Source: Phycisphaeraceae bacterium
GTDB taxonomy: Bacteria > Planctomycetota > Phycisphaerae > Phycisphaerales > Phycisphaeraceae
Reading direction: 5' to 3'
NCBI GenBank assembly: GCA_029260615.1
Contig: JAJDCX010000082.1
Location: 1 to 64,000, forward strand
Length of the DNA stretch: 64,000 nt
Below, piece by piece: positions 55,284-63,641 of this stretch. The notes under the pieces are model-generated. The model ran no database searches and had not been told where the DNA came from. It was given only the letters and a program-made list of their open reading frames with translations. The stretch's first letter is position 1. Each line of letters opens with the position of its first letter. A program made the translations under genes and the position numbers.

Positions 55284-56675
55284 TTAGTAGTGCGTTGCGG
55301 GGCGGGTCAGGAGTTGGCCTCGTGTTTGGTCGCCGACGAATTTTCCGTCACGGGCCTGGACTTTGCCTCGGACGGTGACGGCGGTGGGTCGGCCCTTGAT
55401 TTCCCAGCCCTCGAAGCCCGAGTAATCCACGTTCATCTGCTGGGTCTTAGCGCTGATCGTGCCGCGGTAGTCGGGGTCATATACCACCAGGTCGGCGTCG
55501 GCACCGACTTCGATCACGCCTTTGCCGGGTAGGCCGAAGAGCTTGGCGGAGTTGGTGGAGGCGACAGCGACGAAGGTGTTCAGGTCGATTTTTCCTTCGC
55601 ACACGCCGTAGGTGTACAGGAGGTTGACGCGGTCTTCGATGGAGGGGATGCCGTTGGGGATCTTGGTGAAGTCGGATCCTCGAGCGGGGTGGCCCATGTC
55701 TTTTTGGCCGGTGAAGTCGAATGGCGCGTGGTCGGTGCCGACGGTATCGACCCGGCCGTCTGCAAGAGCTTCCCAGAGGAACGCCTGGTGATCTTTCGAT
55801 CGCACCGGTGGGCTCATCACATATTTTGCGCCCTCGAAGTCGGGCTTCTGTGCGTAGGTGTCGTCGATGGTCAGGTATGGGATCACCGTTTCGATTTTTA
55901 CATCCACGCCGCGCTTCTGGGCCTGGATCGCGTTCTCCACGGCTGGGCGGTTGCTGGTGTGGACGATGTAGCCGCTTGCGCCGGTCGATTCCAGGAACGT
56001 GCAGAAGTGATGCACGCCCTCGGCTTCGACCGCGACAGGGCGTGAGCGTTCGTGCCATTCTGGGCCGGTCTTGCCGTCGGCGACGAACTGGGCCTGCTTG
56101 GCTGCGACGAGGTCGGCGTTTTCGCAGTGGGCGGTGACGATCACGCCTAATTCTTTGGCCAGCTTGAGTGTGTTGTAAAGCTCATCATCGGTGACGCCGA
56201 ACGCGCCCTTGTAAGCCAGGAAGATCTTGAACGAGGTCAGGCCCTTGGCGACGAGCTCGCGCAGTTGTTTCTCGGCGGAGTCGTCGTAGCGTGTCACGCC
56301 TATGTGGAAGCTGTAGTCGCAGGCGGAGGTTCCTGCGGCTTTGGAGTTCCAGAGTTCGAACGCTTCGCCGGGCTCTTCGGATCGGGCTGGGCAACACATC
56401 TCGATGTAGGTAGTGGTGCCGCCGACCAGGGCGGCGCGGCTGCCGGAGGCGTGGTCGTCCTTGGAGTAGGTCCCCATGAACGGGAGGTAGATGTGGACGT
56501 GCGGGTCGATGAAACCGGGGAAGACGTATTTGCCTTTCGCGTCGATCACCTCGGCGTCGGCGGGGGAGGTGATGTTTGGTTCTATCCGGGTGATGGTTTC
56601 GTTTTCGCAGTAGATGTCGGCGGAGTAATCATCGGTCGCGGTGATGATTCGGCCGTTCTTAATGAGCAATGACAT
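55284..56675 (-). CDS. hydA: Dihydropyrimidinase (hydantoinase)
   Basis: The 463-residue binuclear-metal amidohydrolase shows the first metal pair in IDPHVHIYLPF, the carbamylated lysine region TSFKIFLAYKGAFG, VIVTAHCENADLV and the late aspartate in GTDHAPFDF. It opens dihydrouracil to N-carbamoyl-beta-alanine. Dihydroorotase is less likely given the motif set and the neighbours. ATG 56675 has GGAAAGG upstream and is preferred to a GTG at 56684. It is convergent with preA, sharing the terminator. Confidence 0.93.
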   Translation of the reverse strand: MSLLIKNGRIITATDDYSADIYCENETITRIEPNITSPADAEVIDAKGKYVFPGFIDPHVHIYLPFMGTYSKDDHASGSRAALVGGTTTYIEMCCPARSEEPGEAFELWNSKAAGTSACDYSFHIGVTRYDDSAEKQLRELVAKGLTSFKIFLAYKGAFGVTDDELYNTLKLAKELGVIVTAHCENADLVAAKQAQFVADGKTGPEWHERSRPVAVEAEGVHHFCTFLESTGASGYIVHTSNRPAVENAIQAQKRGVDVKIETVIPYLTIDDTYAQKPDFEGAKYVMSPPVRSKDHQAFLWEALADGRVDTVGTDHAPFDFTGQKDMGHPARGSDFTKIPNGIPSIEDRVNLLYTYGVCEGKIDLNTFVAVASTNSAKLFGLPGKGVIEVGADADLVVYDPDYRGTISAKTQQMNVDYSGFEGWEIKGRPTAVTVRGKVQARDGKFVGDQTRGQLLTRPATHY

Positions 56676-56826
56676 GACGCACACAACCTTTCCATGAAGT
56701 GATCTAAACCCCGGGCTATGTAATTGTGATCGCTGGACGCGGCGATGGCAAATCGGGCGCGTGGGTTGAAGTGTGCGGGGCTTGGGCAGGTTTTCGATGA
56801 CGTCGGGGAGGGCGGTTAATGTTGTG

Positions 56827-57651
56827 CTATTTGAGGGGCAGTGTTTGGTCTTGTGTGGTCGGTGGTGTCACGGTCGCTGGGCCGTTGCCGACGTGTACGA
56901 TGCCGTAGATCGCCAGGCAGATGGCGGCCGCGCCCACGGCGGATAATGCGGCGGTCTTGAGTGTGACCGGGCCGATGTATGTGCCGGCGGGGCTTAGTGC
57001 CGCGGGGTCGCCACTGACCATCGCCATCTTCCCCAACTCGGCTGTTAAGGCTCCCGGCACGGCCAGTGTGGTTTGCGAAGCGAACAGGCTGGTCAGTGCC
57101 GCGGCGGAGACGACGAACCCTGCGTCATCCAGTTGTTTGCGCAGTTCCAAGAGGCCTGCCTTGATCCGTCGGCAGACGGTGGCGGTGGAGGTCTTGGTTT
57201 CTTTTGCGAGTTGGCGTTGGCTTTTTCCCGCGAGGAAGTGCTCGGTCAGGAGCGAGCGCATGGGCTCTGGGAGTTGAGTCAGGGCTTGGTCGATGTGTGG
57301 GGAGAGGACGCTCCAACTTGGGGGGTTGGCTCGGCCGTGCGTGTAGTCTTTGGCGAACCGGAGTTCCCGGCGTCGGCGTGCCTTGTCACTGCGCAAGATG
57401 TCCAGGCAGCGGCGGGTCGCGGTGGTGTGCAGCCAGGCACCCAGTGACCGGTTCACGGTGGCGGGTGATTGCATCAGGCGGAAGAACGTGTCCTGTGACA
57501 CATCCTCGGCGAGGGCCCGGTCATGGAGGACACGCACGCAGGTGTGGTAGACCATGGCGGTGTGCCGGCGGACGATCTCTGCGAAGGCGTCAGGATCGCC
57601 GGCGCTGGCGTAGCGTTTGATCAGGTCAAGATCGGGTTCGGCGGTCAGCAT
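56827..57651 (-). CDS. ECF sigma factor with C-terminal membrane segment
   Basis: The 274-residue protein carries sigma-2 (DAFAEIVRRHTAMVYHTCVRVL then ALAEDVSQDTFFRLM) and sigma-4 (LPEPMRSLLTEHFLAGKSQRQLAKETKTS). Then follow about 110 extra residues containing two hydrophobic stretches (DDAGFVVSAAALTSLFASQ, and LSAVGAAAICLAIYGIVHVG) and a short Pro/Thr tail. ECF factors with membrane-spanning tails are known from planctomycetes and may be tethered until signalled. No separate anti-sigma gene is adjacent, which fits a built-in anchor. It ends 135 bases before the dihydropyrimidinase gene start. Confidence 0.88.
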   Translation of the reverse strand: MLTAEPDLDLIKRYASAGDPDAFAEIVRRHTAMVYHTCVRVLHDRALAEDVSQDTFFRLMQSPATVNRSLGAWLHTTATRRCLDILRSDKARRRRELRFAKDYTHGRANPPSWSVLSPHIDQALTQLPEPMRSLLTEHFLAGKSQRQLAKETKTSTATVCRRIKAGLLELRKQLDDAGFVVSAAALTSLFASQTTLAVPGALTAELGKMAMVSGDPAALSPAGTYIGPVTLKTAALSAVGAAAICLAIYGIVHVGNGPATVTPPTTQDQTLPLK

Positions 57652-57816
57652 CGCAAAGTCCCTGTGAGCAACCCACGGCCTAAATGAGCCTGTCTGGCCC
57701 TACATATGATAGGACGGAGGCGCGGGTGGGGTGTTTCAGGGAAATATATGGATACCCACTTGAGCCCCTCTTAACGGTTAACGGGGGGCTGCTGGGATGG
57801 AATCGATGCAAGAGGT

Positions 57817-58458
57817 TCAGGGTGCGAGGCGTTGGAGGGCCCAATTGCGGCCGTCAGCGTTTTTGGTGTACCGCAACCGGTCGTGCAGCCGACTGGATTG
57901 GCCCTGCCAGAACTCGATGGTGGTTGGGTGGACGCGGTAGCCGCCCCAGCTAGGCGGGGTGGGGATGTCTTGGTCGGCGTATTTTTCTTTGACCTGATCG
58001 AATCGGCGGTGCAGGGTCTGGCGGTCGGCGATGATGGTGCTTTGATTGGACGCCCATGCACCGAGTTGGCTGTCACGGGGCCGGGTCTTGAAGTAGGCGT
58101 CGGTTTCTTCTTGAGACACTTTGGTGACCGTCCCGTTGATACGGACCGTGCGTGAGAGTGTGTCCCAGTAGAAGACCAGGGCGGCCAGGGGGTTTTCATC
58201 CAGGTCGTTGGCCTTGTTGCTTTGGTAGTTGGTGAAGAATACGAAGCCGTCGGTGTCGTATCCTTTGAGCAGGACGGTTCGGGCGGAGGGGATGCCGGAC
58301 TTGGAAGAGGTGGCAAGGGTCATGGCGTTGGGTGTGCGTCCGCCTGCTTGGCGGGCTTGCTCAAACCACAGCCGGAACTGCTCGAAAGGGTCGGCTTGTG
58401 CGTCCTGTTCGGTGAACGGGGGGTAGTCGTAATGTTCTCGGATCGCGTCGATGGACAT
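57817..58458 (-). CDS. pdxH: Pyridoxamine 5'-phosphate oxidase
   Basis: The 213-residue FMN enzyme oxidises PNP or PMP to pyridoxal 5'-phosphate. Landmarks are DPFEQFRLWFEQARQAG, PSARTVLLKGYDTDGFVFFTNY, the phosphate/FMN segment NPLAALVFYWDTLSRTVRI, and the C-terminal WGGYRVHPTTIEFWQGQSSRLHDR plus LQRLAP ending. Length is exactly that of the family. The pseudouridine synthase gene upstream on the same strand ends 25 bases before its start. Confidence 0.95.
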   Translation of the reverse strand: MSIDAIREHYDYPPFTEQDAQADPFEQFRLWFEQARQAGGRTPNAMTLATSSKSGIPSARTVLLKGYDTDGFVFFTNYQSNKANDLDENPLAALVFYWDTLSRTVRINGTVTKVSQEETDAYFKTRPRDSQLGAWASNQSTIIADRQTLHRRFDQVKEKYADQDIPTPPSWGGYRVHPTTIEFWQGQSSRLHDRLRYTKNADGRNWALQRLAP

Positions 58459-58483
58459 GAGGTTAACTTCGAGGCGAGGCGGG

Positions 58484-59386
58484 TCAGCGTTTGGTGGTTT
58501 TACGTTTCATGCCGGCGGCTTTGTAGAGCATGTTGACCTCGGTGGAGGTGAGCATGCGCCATTCACCCAGGGCGAGGCCTTTGAGTTTGACCGGGCCGAT
58601 GGCGACGCGCTGGAGTTTGCGGACCTTGTGGCCGAGGCGTGCGACGATGCGTCGGACCTCGCGGTTTTGGCCTTCCTTGAGGGTGATGCTCAGTGACGTG
58701 CGGTCGCCTCTGGTGCGGTCGGTCTCGTGGCCGAGGATTTTTACGACCGCGGCGGCGGCGAGCCGAAGGTGTGCCCCCGCGCCGCTGGGTTTGCCCTTGT
58801 GTGCCAGGTAGAGGCCTTTGCGTAGCTTTTCGGTGTCCACTTCGGTGAGTCGGCCGTCCACATTGACGAGGTAGCGTTTGGTGACTTCGTAGCTGGGGTG
58901 GGTCAGGCGGTTGGTCAATTCACCGTCGTTGGTCAGGAGGATCAGCCCGGTGCTGTCGAAATCGAGCCGACCCACGGGGAAGAGCCTTGCGGCGATAGGG
59001 ATATCGACAAGATCAATGACACGCTTACGGCCTTCGGGGTCGTCGTTGGTGGAGATGACCCGCTTGGGCTTGTTGACCATGATGTAGGTCTTGGCCCCGC
59101 CCCGACCCGCTGCTCCTGTGGTGGTCCATTTTGATTCCGGGCGGCGTTTGATGTGTTCGCCGTCCACGGTGATGCGGTCGACTTGCGGGTCGATCCATGC
59201 GGGCATCTGGGTGATGACGTGCCCGTTGACCTTGACCCGTCCTTCGGCGATGAGGGCTTCGGACTCTCTGCGTGATGCGACCCCGGCGTCGGCCATGGCT
59301 TTGTGCAGGCGGACACCTCGCGACGCATCACGGAGTTCTGATGGCGTCTCGTGGGAGATAATGGATTTGCGTAGACGTCTGGCCAT
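58484..59386 (-). CDS. RsuA/RluB-family pseudouridine synthase
   Basis: The roughly 300-residue protein has an N-terminal S4 domain (VRLHKAMADAGVASRRESEALI). The catalytic core has the aspartate in the LFPVGRLDFDSTGLILLTNDG motif and the KxRxxxR-like end EGQNREVRRIVARLGHKVRKLQRVAIG. It isomerises a specific rRNA uridine; the long S4 domain and basic tail (KRKTTKR) favour an RluB-type 23S target over RsuA. ATG 59386 lacks a clear ribosome binding site. Same strand as pdxH. Confidence 0.92.
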   Translation of the reverse strand: MARRLRKSIISHETPSELRDASRGVRLHKAMADAGVASRRESEALIAEGRVKVNGHVITQMPAWIDPQVDRITVDGEHIKRRPESKWTTTGAAGRGGAKTYIMVNKPKRVISTNDDPEGRKRVIDLVDIPIAARLFPVGRLDFDSTGLILLTNDGELTNRLTHPSYEVTKRYLVNVDGRLTEVDTEKLRKGLYLAHKGKPSGAGAHLRLAAAAVVKILGHETDRTRGDRTSLSITLKEGQNREVRRIVARLGHKVRKLQRVAIGPVKLKGLALGEWRMLTSTEVNMLYKAAGMKRKTTKR

Positions 59387-59490
59387 AAGAAAAATCAATT
59401 CGACTCTATAACGGTTAAAACTATCGCGTAGCCGTATACGACACGGCCAGGCATCCTATCTCCCCAGACCTATCCCCCGGGCCCCATACC

Positions 59491-60228
59491 CTAATTATCA
59501 AACTCATCGCCCTTGAAGGTCGAGCCCAGGTACAACTTGCGGACCTGCTCGTTGTTGATGATCTCTTTAGGCGTGCCTTCGGCGAAGACCCGGCCCTCGA
59601 AAATAACGTAGGCCCGATCGACGATCTCGAGTGTGCGTTGGACGTTGTGGTCGGTGACCAGCACGGAGATGCCGGACTCACGCAGATGGCGGATCTCGAG
59701 CTGAAGCTCTTCGACGGCGACCGGATCAACGCCACTGAACGGCTCGTCCAGGAGGATCAGGGTCGGGCTGGTGACCAAGGCCCGTGCGATCTCGAGTTTG
59801 CGCTTCTCGCCGCCGGAGCATAGCCGGGCGTGTTGATCGCGTACCTTGGTTAAATCAAATTGGGCCATCAACTCTTCGGCCCGGGTCTTGCGGTCGGCCT
59901 TGGACAGCCTGCGTGTCTCCAGGATCGCCAGCAGGTTTTGCTCGACGGTCATCCGCTGGAAGATGCTGGGCTCTTGGGAAAGATACCCAAGGCCGCGCTG
60001 GGCACGCTGGTACATCGGGAGTTGGGTGACGTCTTGGCCGTTGAAGATGATCTCGCCCTTCTCGGGGGTGACCATGCCCATGGTCATGCGGAAGCTGGTG
60101 GTCTTGCCGGCCCCGTTACGCCCCAACAGGCCAACGATCTCGCCCTCGGAGACGTGGTAGGAGACGTCGTTGACGACGGTTCGGCCGGAGTAGGCCTTGA
60201 TCAGGTTGTTGGCTTTGAGGATGAACAC
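59491..60228 (-). CDS. lptB: Lipopolysaccharide export ABC ATPase LptB
   Basis: The 245-residue ABC ATPase has Walker A LLGRNGAGKTTSF, the LptB-type signature LCSGGEKRKLEIARAL and Walker B LILLDEPFSGVDP, and VLVTDHNVQRTLEIVDRAYV as switch region. LptB drives LptFG to move lipopolysaccharide or similar lipid to the outer membrane. No lptA/C/F/G genes are adjacent. The upstream side shares a 420-base spacer with the divergent ABC-2 permease gene. Confidence 0.93.
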   Translation of the reverse strand: MFILKANNLIKAYSGRTVVNDVSYHVSEGEIVGLLGRNGAGKTTSFRMTMGMVTPEKGEIIFNGQDVTQLPMYQRAQRGLGYLSQEPSIFQRMTVEQNLLAILETRRLSKADRKTRAEELMAQFDLTKVRDQHARLCSGGEKRKLEIARALVTSPTLILLDEPFSGVDPVAVEELQLEIRHLRESGISVLVTDHNVQRTLEIVDRAYVIFEGRVFAEGTPKEIINNEQVRKLYLGSTFKGDEFDN

Positions 60229-60360
60229 AGCCCGGTAGGATACCTCGATACGGGTTGTTGGGCACGCCGGGGGGTTGATAGGGATGGGTGGATGTACCCG
60301 CTACCGGAAGTGCGTGTTGTAGTCCTGTGGCCCGCTTGGCTGAGTGGAATCCGGTCGATA

Positions 60361-60393
60361 GAAGATAATATTTAGGCTAAAATTTATCTTCGA
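60361..60393. promoter_or_regulatory. AT-rich palindrome between lptB and the ABC-2 permease
   Basis: GAAGATAATATTT (60361-60373) and AAAATTTATCTTC pair around AGGCT, with GATAATAT and TTTAT elements that could be -10 sequences for either divergent gene. The rest of 60229-60649 is GT-rich, with two exact copies of CAGGTGTACTTG (60492-60503, 60528-60539) and no convincing separate gene. Confidence 0.45.
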
Positions 60394-60649
60394 TGAGGGG
60401 AGATAGCCGGTTGAGGGTGCAATAAGAGGCCGACCATATATGGGGCGGTAGTTTTGGGGGTGTGTGAATATGTCAGGGGGGAGAGCTTGGGATCAGGTGT
60501 ACTTGTCGGGAGGTGTGCGGTTTTGGGGACAGGTGTACTTGGGGGGAGTGAACTTGGAGGCAGAGGTACTCTTCTGGGTGAGGGAGTGCGATGGTCCTGT
60601 TGGATTTTGGCCGGGCACGCGTTGGGGTGGGGAGTGGTATGATGTTGTG

Positions 60650-62536
60650 ATGCGGGCGGTCTATTCATGGTTGTGGCGTTTGTTGCCGGGGAACCCGATG
60701 GTGGTCCGCATCGTTCAGGGTGGGTCACGCCAAACTCGGCATCTCTGGATACGTCTGGGGTACTTAGGCGCATTGGTCTTGCTGATGATGATAGGGCTGC
60801 TGCGTCCGGGCAGCGGGGTGGGTGGGGAGCTGAGCCTTACGGCGTTGGCTAAGAGCGGGACGTGGGTGTTTGCGATTATCAGTTATGGGCAGGTGGTGCT
60901 GGTTTGCCTGTTGTCGCCGTTGTTCATGGCGGGGGCGATTGGGCAGGAGCGTGCGGGGCAGACTTATAACATCCTGCTGACCACGCCGTTGTCGAATCTT
61001 CAGATCGTGTTGGGGTCATTGGGGGGGCGGTTGTTTTTTATTATGGCGTTGCTGCTCAGCGGTCTGCCGTTGTACGCGGTGCTTTTGATCTTCGGGGGGG
61101 TTCCCGCGTGGTCGGTGGTGGTTAGTTTTTCGGTCGCCGCGTGTACGGCTTTGATGGTTGGGACGGTGGCGGTCACGCTGTCGGTGCTTCGGGCGGGGGG
61201 GCGTAAGGCGGTCTTTAGTTTTGTGATTGCGGTGGTGGCGTACCTGATCGGGGCGTATCTGTTGGACACCGCGCTGCTGCGGCGGTTGGGGCCGGCGAAC
61301 ACGACGACCTGGTTGACCGGGCTGCACCCGCTGCTGGTCCTGGAGGCTTCTTTAAATAGCGCCAACTACGGCCCACCTGCGCCCGAGACGTTGGCGGATG
61401 CGCCGGGGCTGGTGCGGTTTTATCTCACGAAACCCTTTGCGGCGTTCGCTTCGATCAGCGGGTTGCTTAGCTTTGCCCAGGTGCTTTTCTGCGCGGTGGT
61501 GCTGCGTAGCGTTGGGCAGGGGGAATGGCGTATCGTTCGGTGGGCGAAGGCGCAGTTCCGGCTGCCGGTGGTGACCGGTGGGGAGCGGCACAGGGCGGCG
61601 CGGGAGGTCTGGGCGAACCCGATCGCATGGCGTGAGGCGGCGACCCGTGGCCGGGGCGCGGCGGGGGTGTTGGCACGCACGGGGTTTACGGTGGTGGGCC
61701 TGATGCTAGGTGTTGCGTTGATTTTTTTGTACCACATCGACATGCTCCCAAAACTGCCACGCACGTCCTCGGCGGAGGTGTTCCACAGGGTCTTGTTCGC
61801 GGTGCTATTGCTTGAAGTTGCGGTGATTACGCTGGTGGCGTTGTATATGAGCGCGGGGTGTGTCAGCCGGGAGCGTGAGGACGGCACGCTGGATTTATTG
61901 CTGACAACACCGACGACCCCCAAGCAATACATCTGGGGCAAGCTGCGGGGGCTGGTGAGTTTTCTTTCGCTGCTGCTCGCGGTCCCGATCGTGACGGTTG
62001 CGATGGTCAGTGCCTACTCACTGGTCGGCAATGCGTTGGGTTGGGAGCAGGCGACGTTCCGTGCGGCCACGGTCAACGCGGCGGGGAGCCAGGTGATCCG
62101 CCATCCGCTGCTGATGTTGCCCGAGGCGTCGGTGTCCTTGGCGTTTATGCTTGTGCCGTTTGTGGCGTTGTGTGTGATGCTGGGGATGTATTTTTCTGTC
62201 AGGGCCAAGGGCGTGCTGGGTGCGGTGATCCCGTCGGTCGCGATCATCGGGGGGATGGCGTTGGTTTTTGGGATGTGCGGGGTCAGCGCGGCGGAGCGGA
62301 TCGCTTATGTCGGGCCGGTAGTCAATGGGTTGAGCCCGGCGACGAACCTGCTGATGATCGTGAACCCCTGGCAGAGCATCGACGGGTTTATCGAGAACCC
62401 GGTCGGCGGGCGTGTCTCGCTGGCCATCGCTGCGCTGATCGCCACGGCGGCCTACGCGGGTTTTGTCTACGGGATGCTCCAGTCCATGGTCAAGGGCTTC
62501 GACCACACCGTCCGCAGGCTTAGCGGGACGGGTTAA
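60650..62536 (+). CDS. ABC-2-type transporter permease
   Basis: The 628-residue protein has about 12 hydrophobic helices in two similar halves. In each half an R-E-R-A/E-x-G-T-x-x-x-L-L-x-T-T-P motif follows a helix (AGQTYNILLTTPLSNLQIVLG, then EREDGTLDLLLTTPTTPKQYIWG). This is the permease of an ABC exporter; the ATPase partner is not adjacent. ATG 60650 is chosen because it begins a basic/hydrophobic entry (YSWLWRLLPGNPMVVRIV); the reading frame stays open upstream to 60464 through GT-rich repeats, so an earlier start cannot be excluded. Confidence 0.85.
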   Translation: MRAVYSWLWRLLPGNPMVVRIVQGGSRQTRHLWIRLGYLGALVLLMMIGLLRPGSGVGGELSLTALAKSGTWVFAIISYGQVVLVCLLSPLFMAGAIGQERAGQTYNILLTTPLSNLQIVLGSLGGRLFFIMALLLSGLPLYAVLLIFGGVPAWSVVVSFSVAACTALMVGTVAVTLSVLRAGGRKAVFSFVIAVVAYLIGAYLLDTALLRRLGPANTTTWLTGLHPLLVLEASLNSANYGPPAPETLADAPGLVRFYLTKPFAAFASISGLLSFAQVLFCAVVLRSVGQGEWRIVRWAKAQFRLPVVTGGERHRAAREVWANPIAWREAATRGRGAAGVLARTGFTVVGLMLGVALIFLYHIDMLPKLPRTSSAEVFHRVLFAVLLLEVAVITLVALYMSAGCVSREREDGTLDLLLTTPTTPKQYIWGKLRGLVSFLSLLLAVPIVTVAMVSAYSLVGNALGWEQATFRAATVNAAGSQVIRHPLLMLPEASVSLAFMLVPFVALCVMLGMYFSVRAKGVLGAVIPSVAIIGGMALVFGMCGVSAAERIAYVGPVVNGLSPATNLLMIVNPWQSIDGFIENPVGGRVSLAIAALIATAAYAGFVYGMLQSMVKGFDHTVRRLSGTG

Positions 62537-62580
62537 AGAGGTACGCTTCGGTCTTGGGATCGGTTCAGGAAGCCTGAAGT

Positions 62581-63180
62581 CTACTGGGGGTCTTCCCGAC
62601 AGCCGCAATCGTTAGAGCATGGCGGAAACGTGTCACTTACAGGCCGACCAAAGCGGTCGAACTGGAACTCACAGCAGGCCAGCAACTCGTCCTTGAGTCG
62701 ATGGCGTGCCCGCTGGACCCTCGACTTGGCACCCGAGGTTGAAAGCCCCAACCGCTGGGCGAACTCGATTTGAGACACGTCTTCTAACTCGACCTGCTCA
62801 AGCGCCTCACGATCCGCCTCGGGCAGCCGCAACAACATCTGATTCAGGCACCTGCCGATCTCGCGTTGATTGTCGGCGTCGTCTGAAGAGTCATCGGATG
62901 CCGGATCGTGATTCAACGCTGAGGGCTCCGTTCGTCGGCGGGCGCGGTCGATGATGGCGTTGCGGGTGATGCGGTACATCCAAGGCAGTAGTCGGCGAGT
63001 ATCCTCAAGATCGGGTAGGCCCCGGTGGATGCGCACGAACACGTCCTGCAGCACGTCCTCCGCATCGTCTGGGTTGTCTACGCGCCTGCGGATGAAGGCA
63101 CGCAGGTCTGCGCTGAACAGGGACCAGACCTCGCCGGTCTGCGGGCTTGTGCCGTGCGGGATGTTTTGATTTGTTTCCAT
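62581..63180 (-). CDS. SigZ-like ECF sigma factor with cysteine-rich tail
   Basis: The 199-residue protein has sigma-2 (VWSLFSADLRAFIRRRV, then DAEDVLQDVFVRIHRGL) and sigma-4 (LPEADREALEQVELEDVSQ, then GLSTSGAKSRVQRARHRLK). Its end has LLACCEFQFDRFGRPVSD followed by C-x(4)-C-x-C, matching my memory of SigZ-family tails. The clustered cysteines suggest metal or redox sensing by the sigma factor itself. ATG 63180 is preferred to 63249. A cysteine-rich mini-protein gene lies 70 bases upstream on the same strand. Confidence 0.88.
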   Translation of the reverse strand: METNQNIPHGTSPQTGEVWSLFSADLRAFIRRRVDNPDDAEDVLQDVFVRIHRGLPDLEDTRRLLPWMYRITRNAIIDRARRRTEPSALNHDPASDDSSDDADNQREIGRCLNQMLLRLPEADREALEQVELEDVSQIEFAQRLGLSTSGAKSRVQRARHRLKDELLACCEFQFDRFGRPVSDTFPPCSNDCGCREDPQ

Positions 63181-63250
63181 GGGTAGATTATCGCGGTGGC
63201 TTGCCGGTGGTCCGACGGAGAGGGATGGCCCTCCCCGTCGGGCGCACATA

Positions 63251-63418
63251 TCATGCCTTGGACATCCATCCGCAGCAACACCGCATGCAGAATCTCAGCA
63301 GGCACGGACACTTATCCATGTCGCAGCAGCACTGCGTGGTGCTGCCCTCCGGTGGGGGTGTACAACAGTCTTCCTGTGGGTCGTCGGGTTCTGATCTGGA
63401 TTCGTTCGACTCGTTCAT
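63251..63418 (-). CDS. 55-residue cysteine-rich mini-protein
   Basis: From ATG 63418 (GGAG eight bases upstream) the peptide has an acidic N-terminal half (MNESNESRSEPDDPQED). The C-terminal half holds eleven cysteines (CC, CCC, three single, CCC) in about 35 residues, including QCCCDMDKCPCLLRFCMRCC. No family is recognised; the density is like metallothionein or other metal-binding peptides. It is the gene immediately upstream of a SigZ-like sigma factor whose own tail has clustered cysteines, and probably shares its transcript. A longer frame to 63511 lacks a ribosome binding site. Confidence 0.65.
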   Translation of the reverse strand: MNESNESRSEPDDPQEDCCTPPPEGSTTQCCCDMDKCPCLLRFCMRCCCGWMSKA

Positions 63419-63579
63419 GGCATGGCTCCGTTTAAGGTTTAGGACCGAATACGCTCGGTTCCACGCCCATACAGACGTAACGGATCGAAAAAGGACGCAC
63501 CCATAGACCATTTAATCATAGGCGGGGCGGTCGTTGGCGGAACATTCATTCATAACCAGGCCACGCCTTGGGACATAGC

Positions 63580-63612
63580 CTGCCTGAAGGCAGCCTTGTT
63601 GCGGGGTATAAT
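63580..63612 (+). promoter_or_regulatory. nadA promoter with inverted repeat
   Basis: A consensus TATAAT lies at 63607-63612, about 30 bases before the nadA ATG. The inverted repeat CTGCCT-GA-AGGCAG (63580-63593) covers the expected -35 area, where no good -35 is seen, so an operator is possible. Confidence 0.5.
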
Positions 63613-63641
63613 GTGTTGTCCCCAACGACTCGGAACCCACC

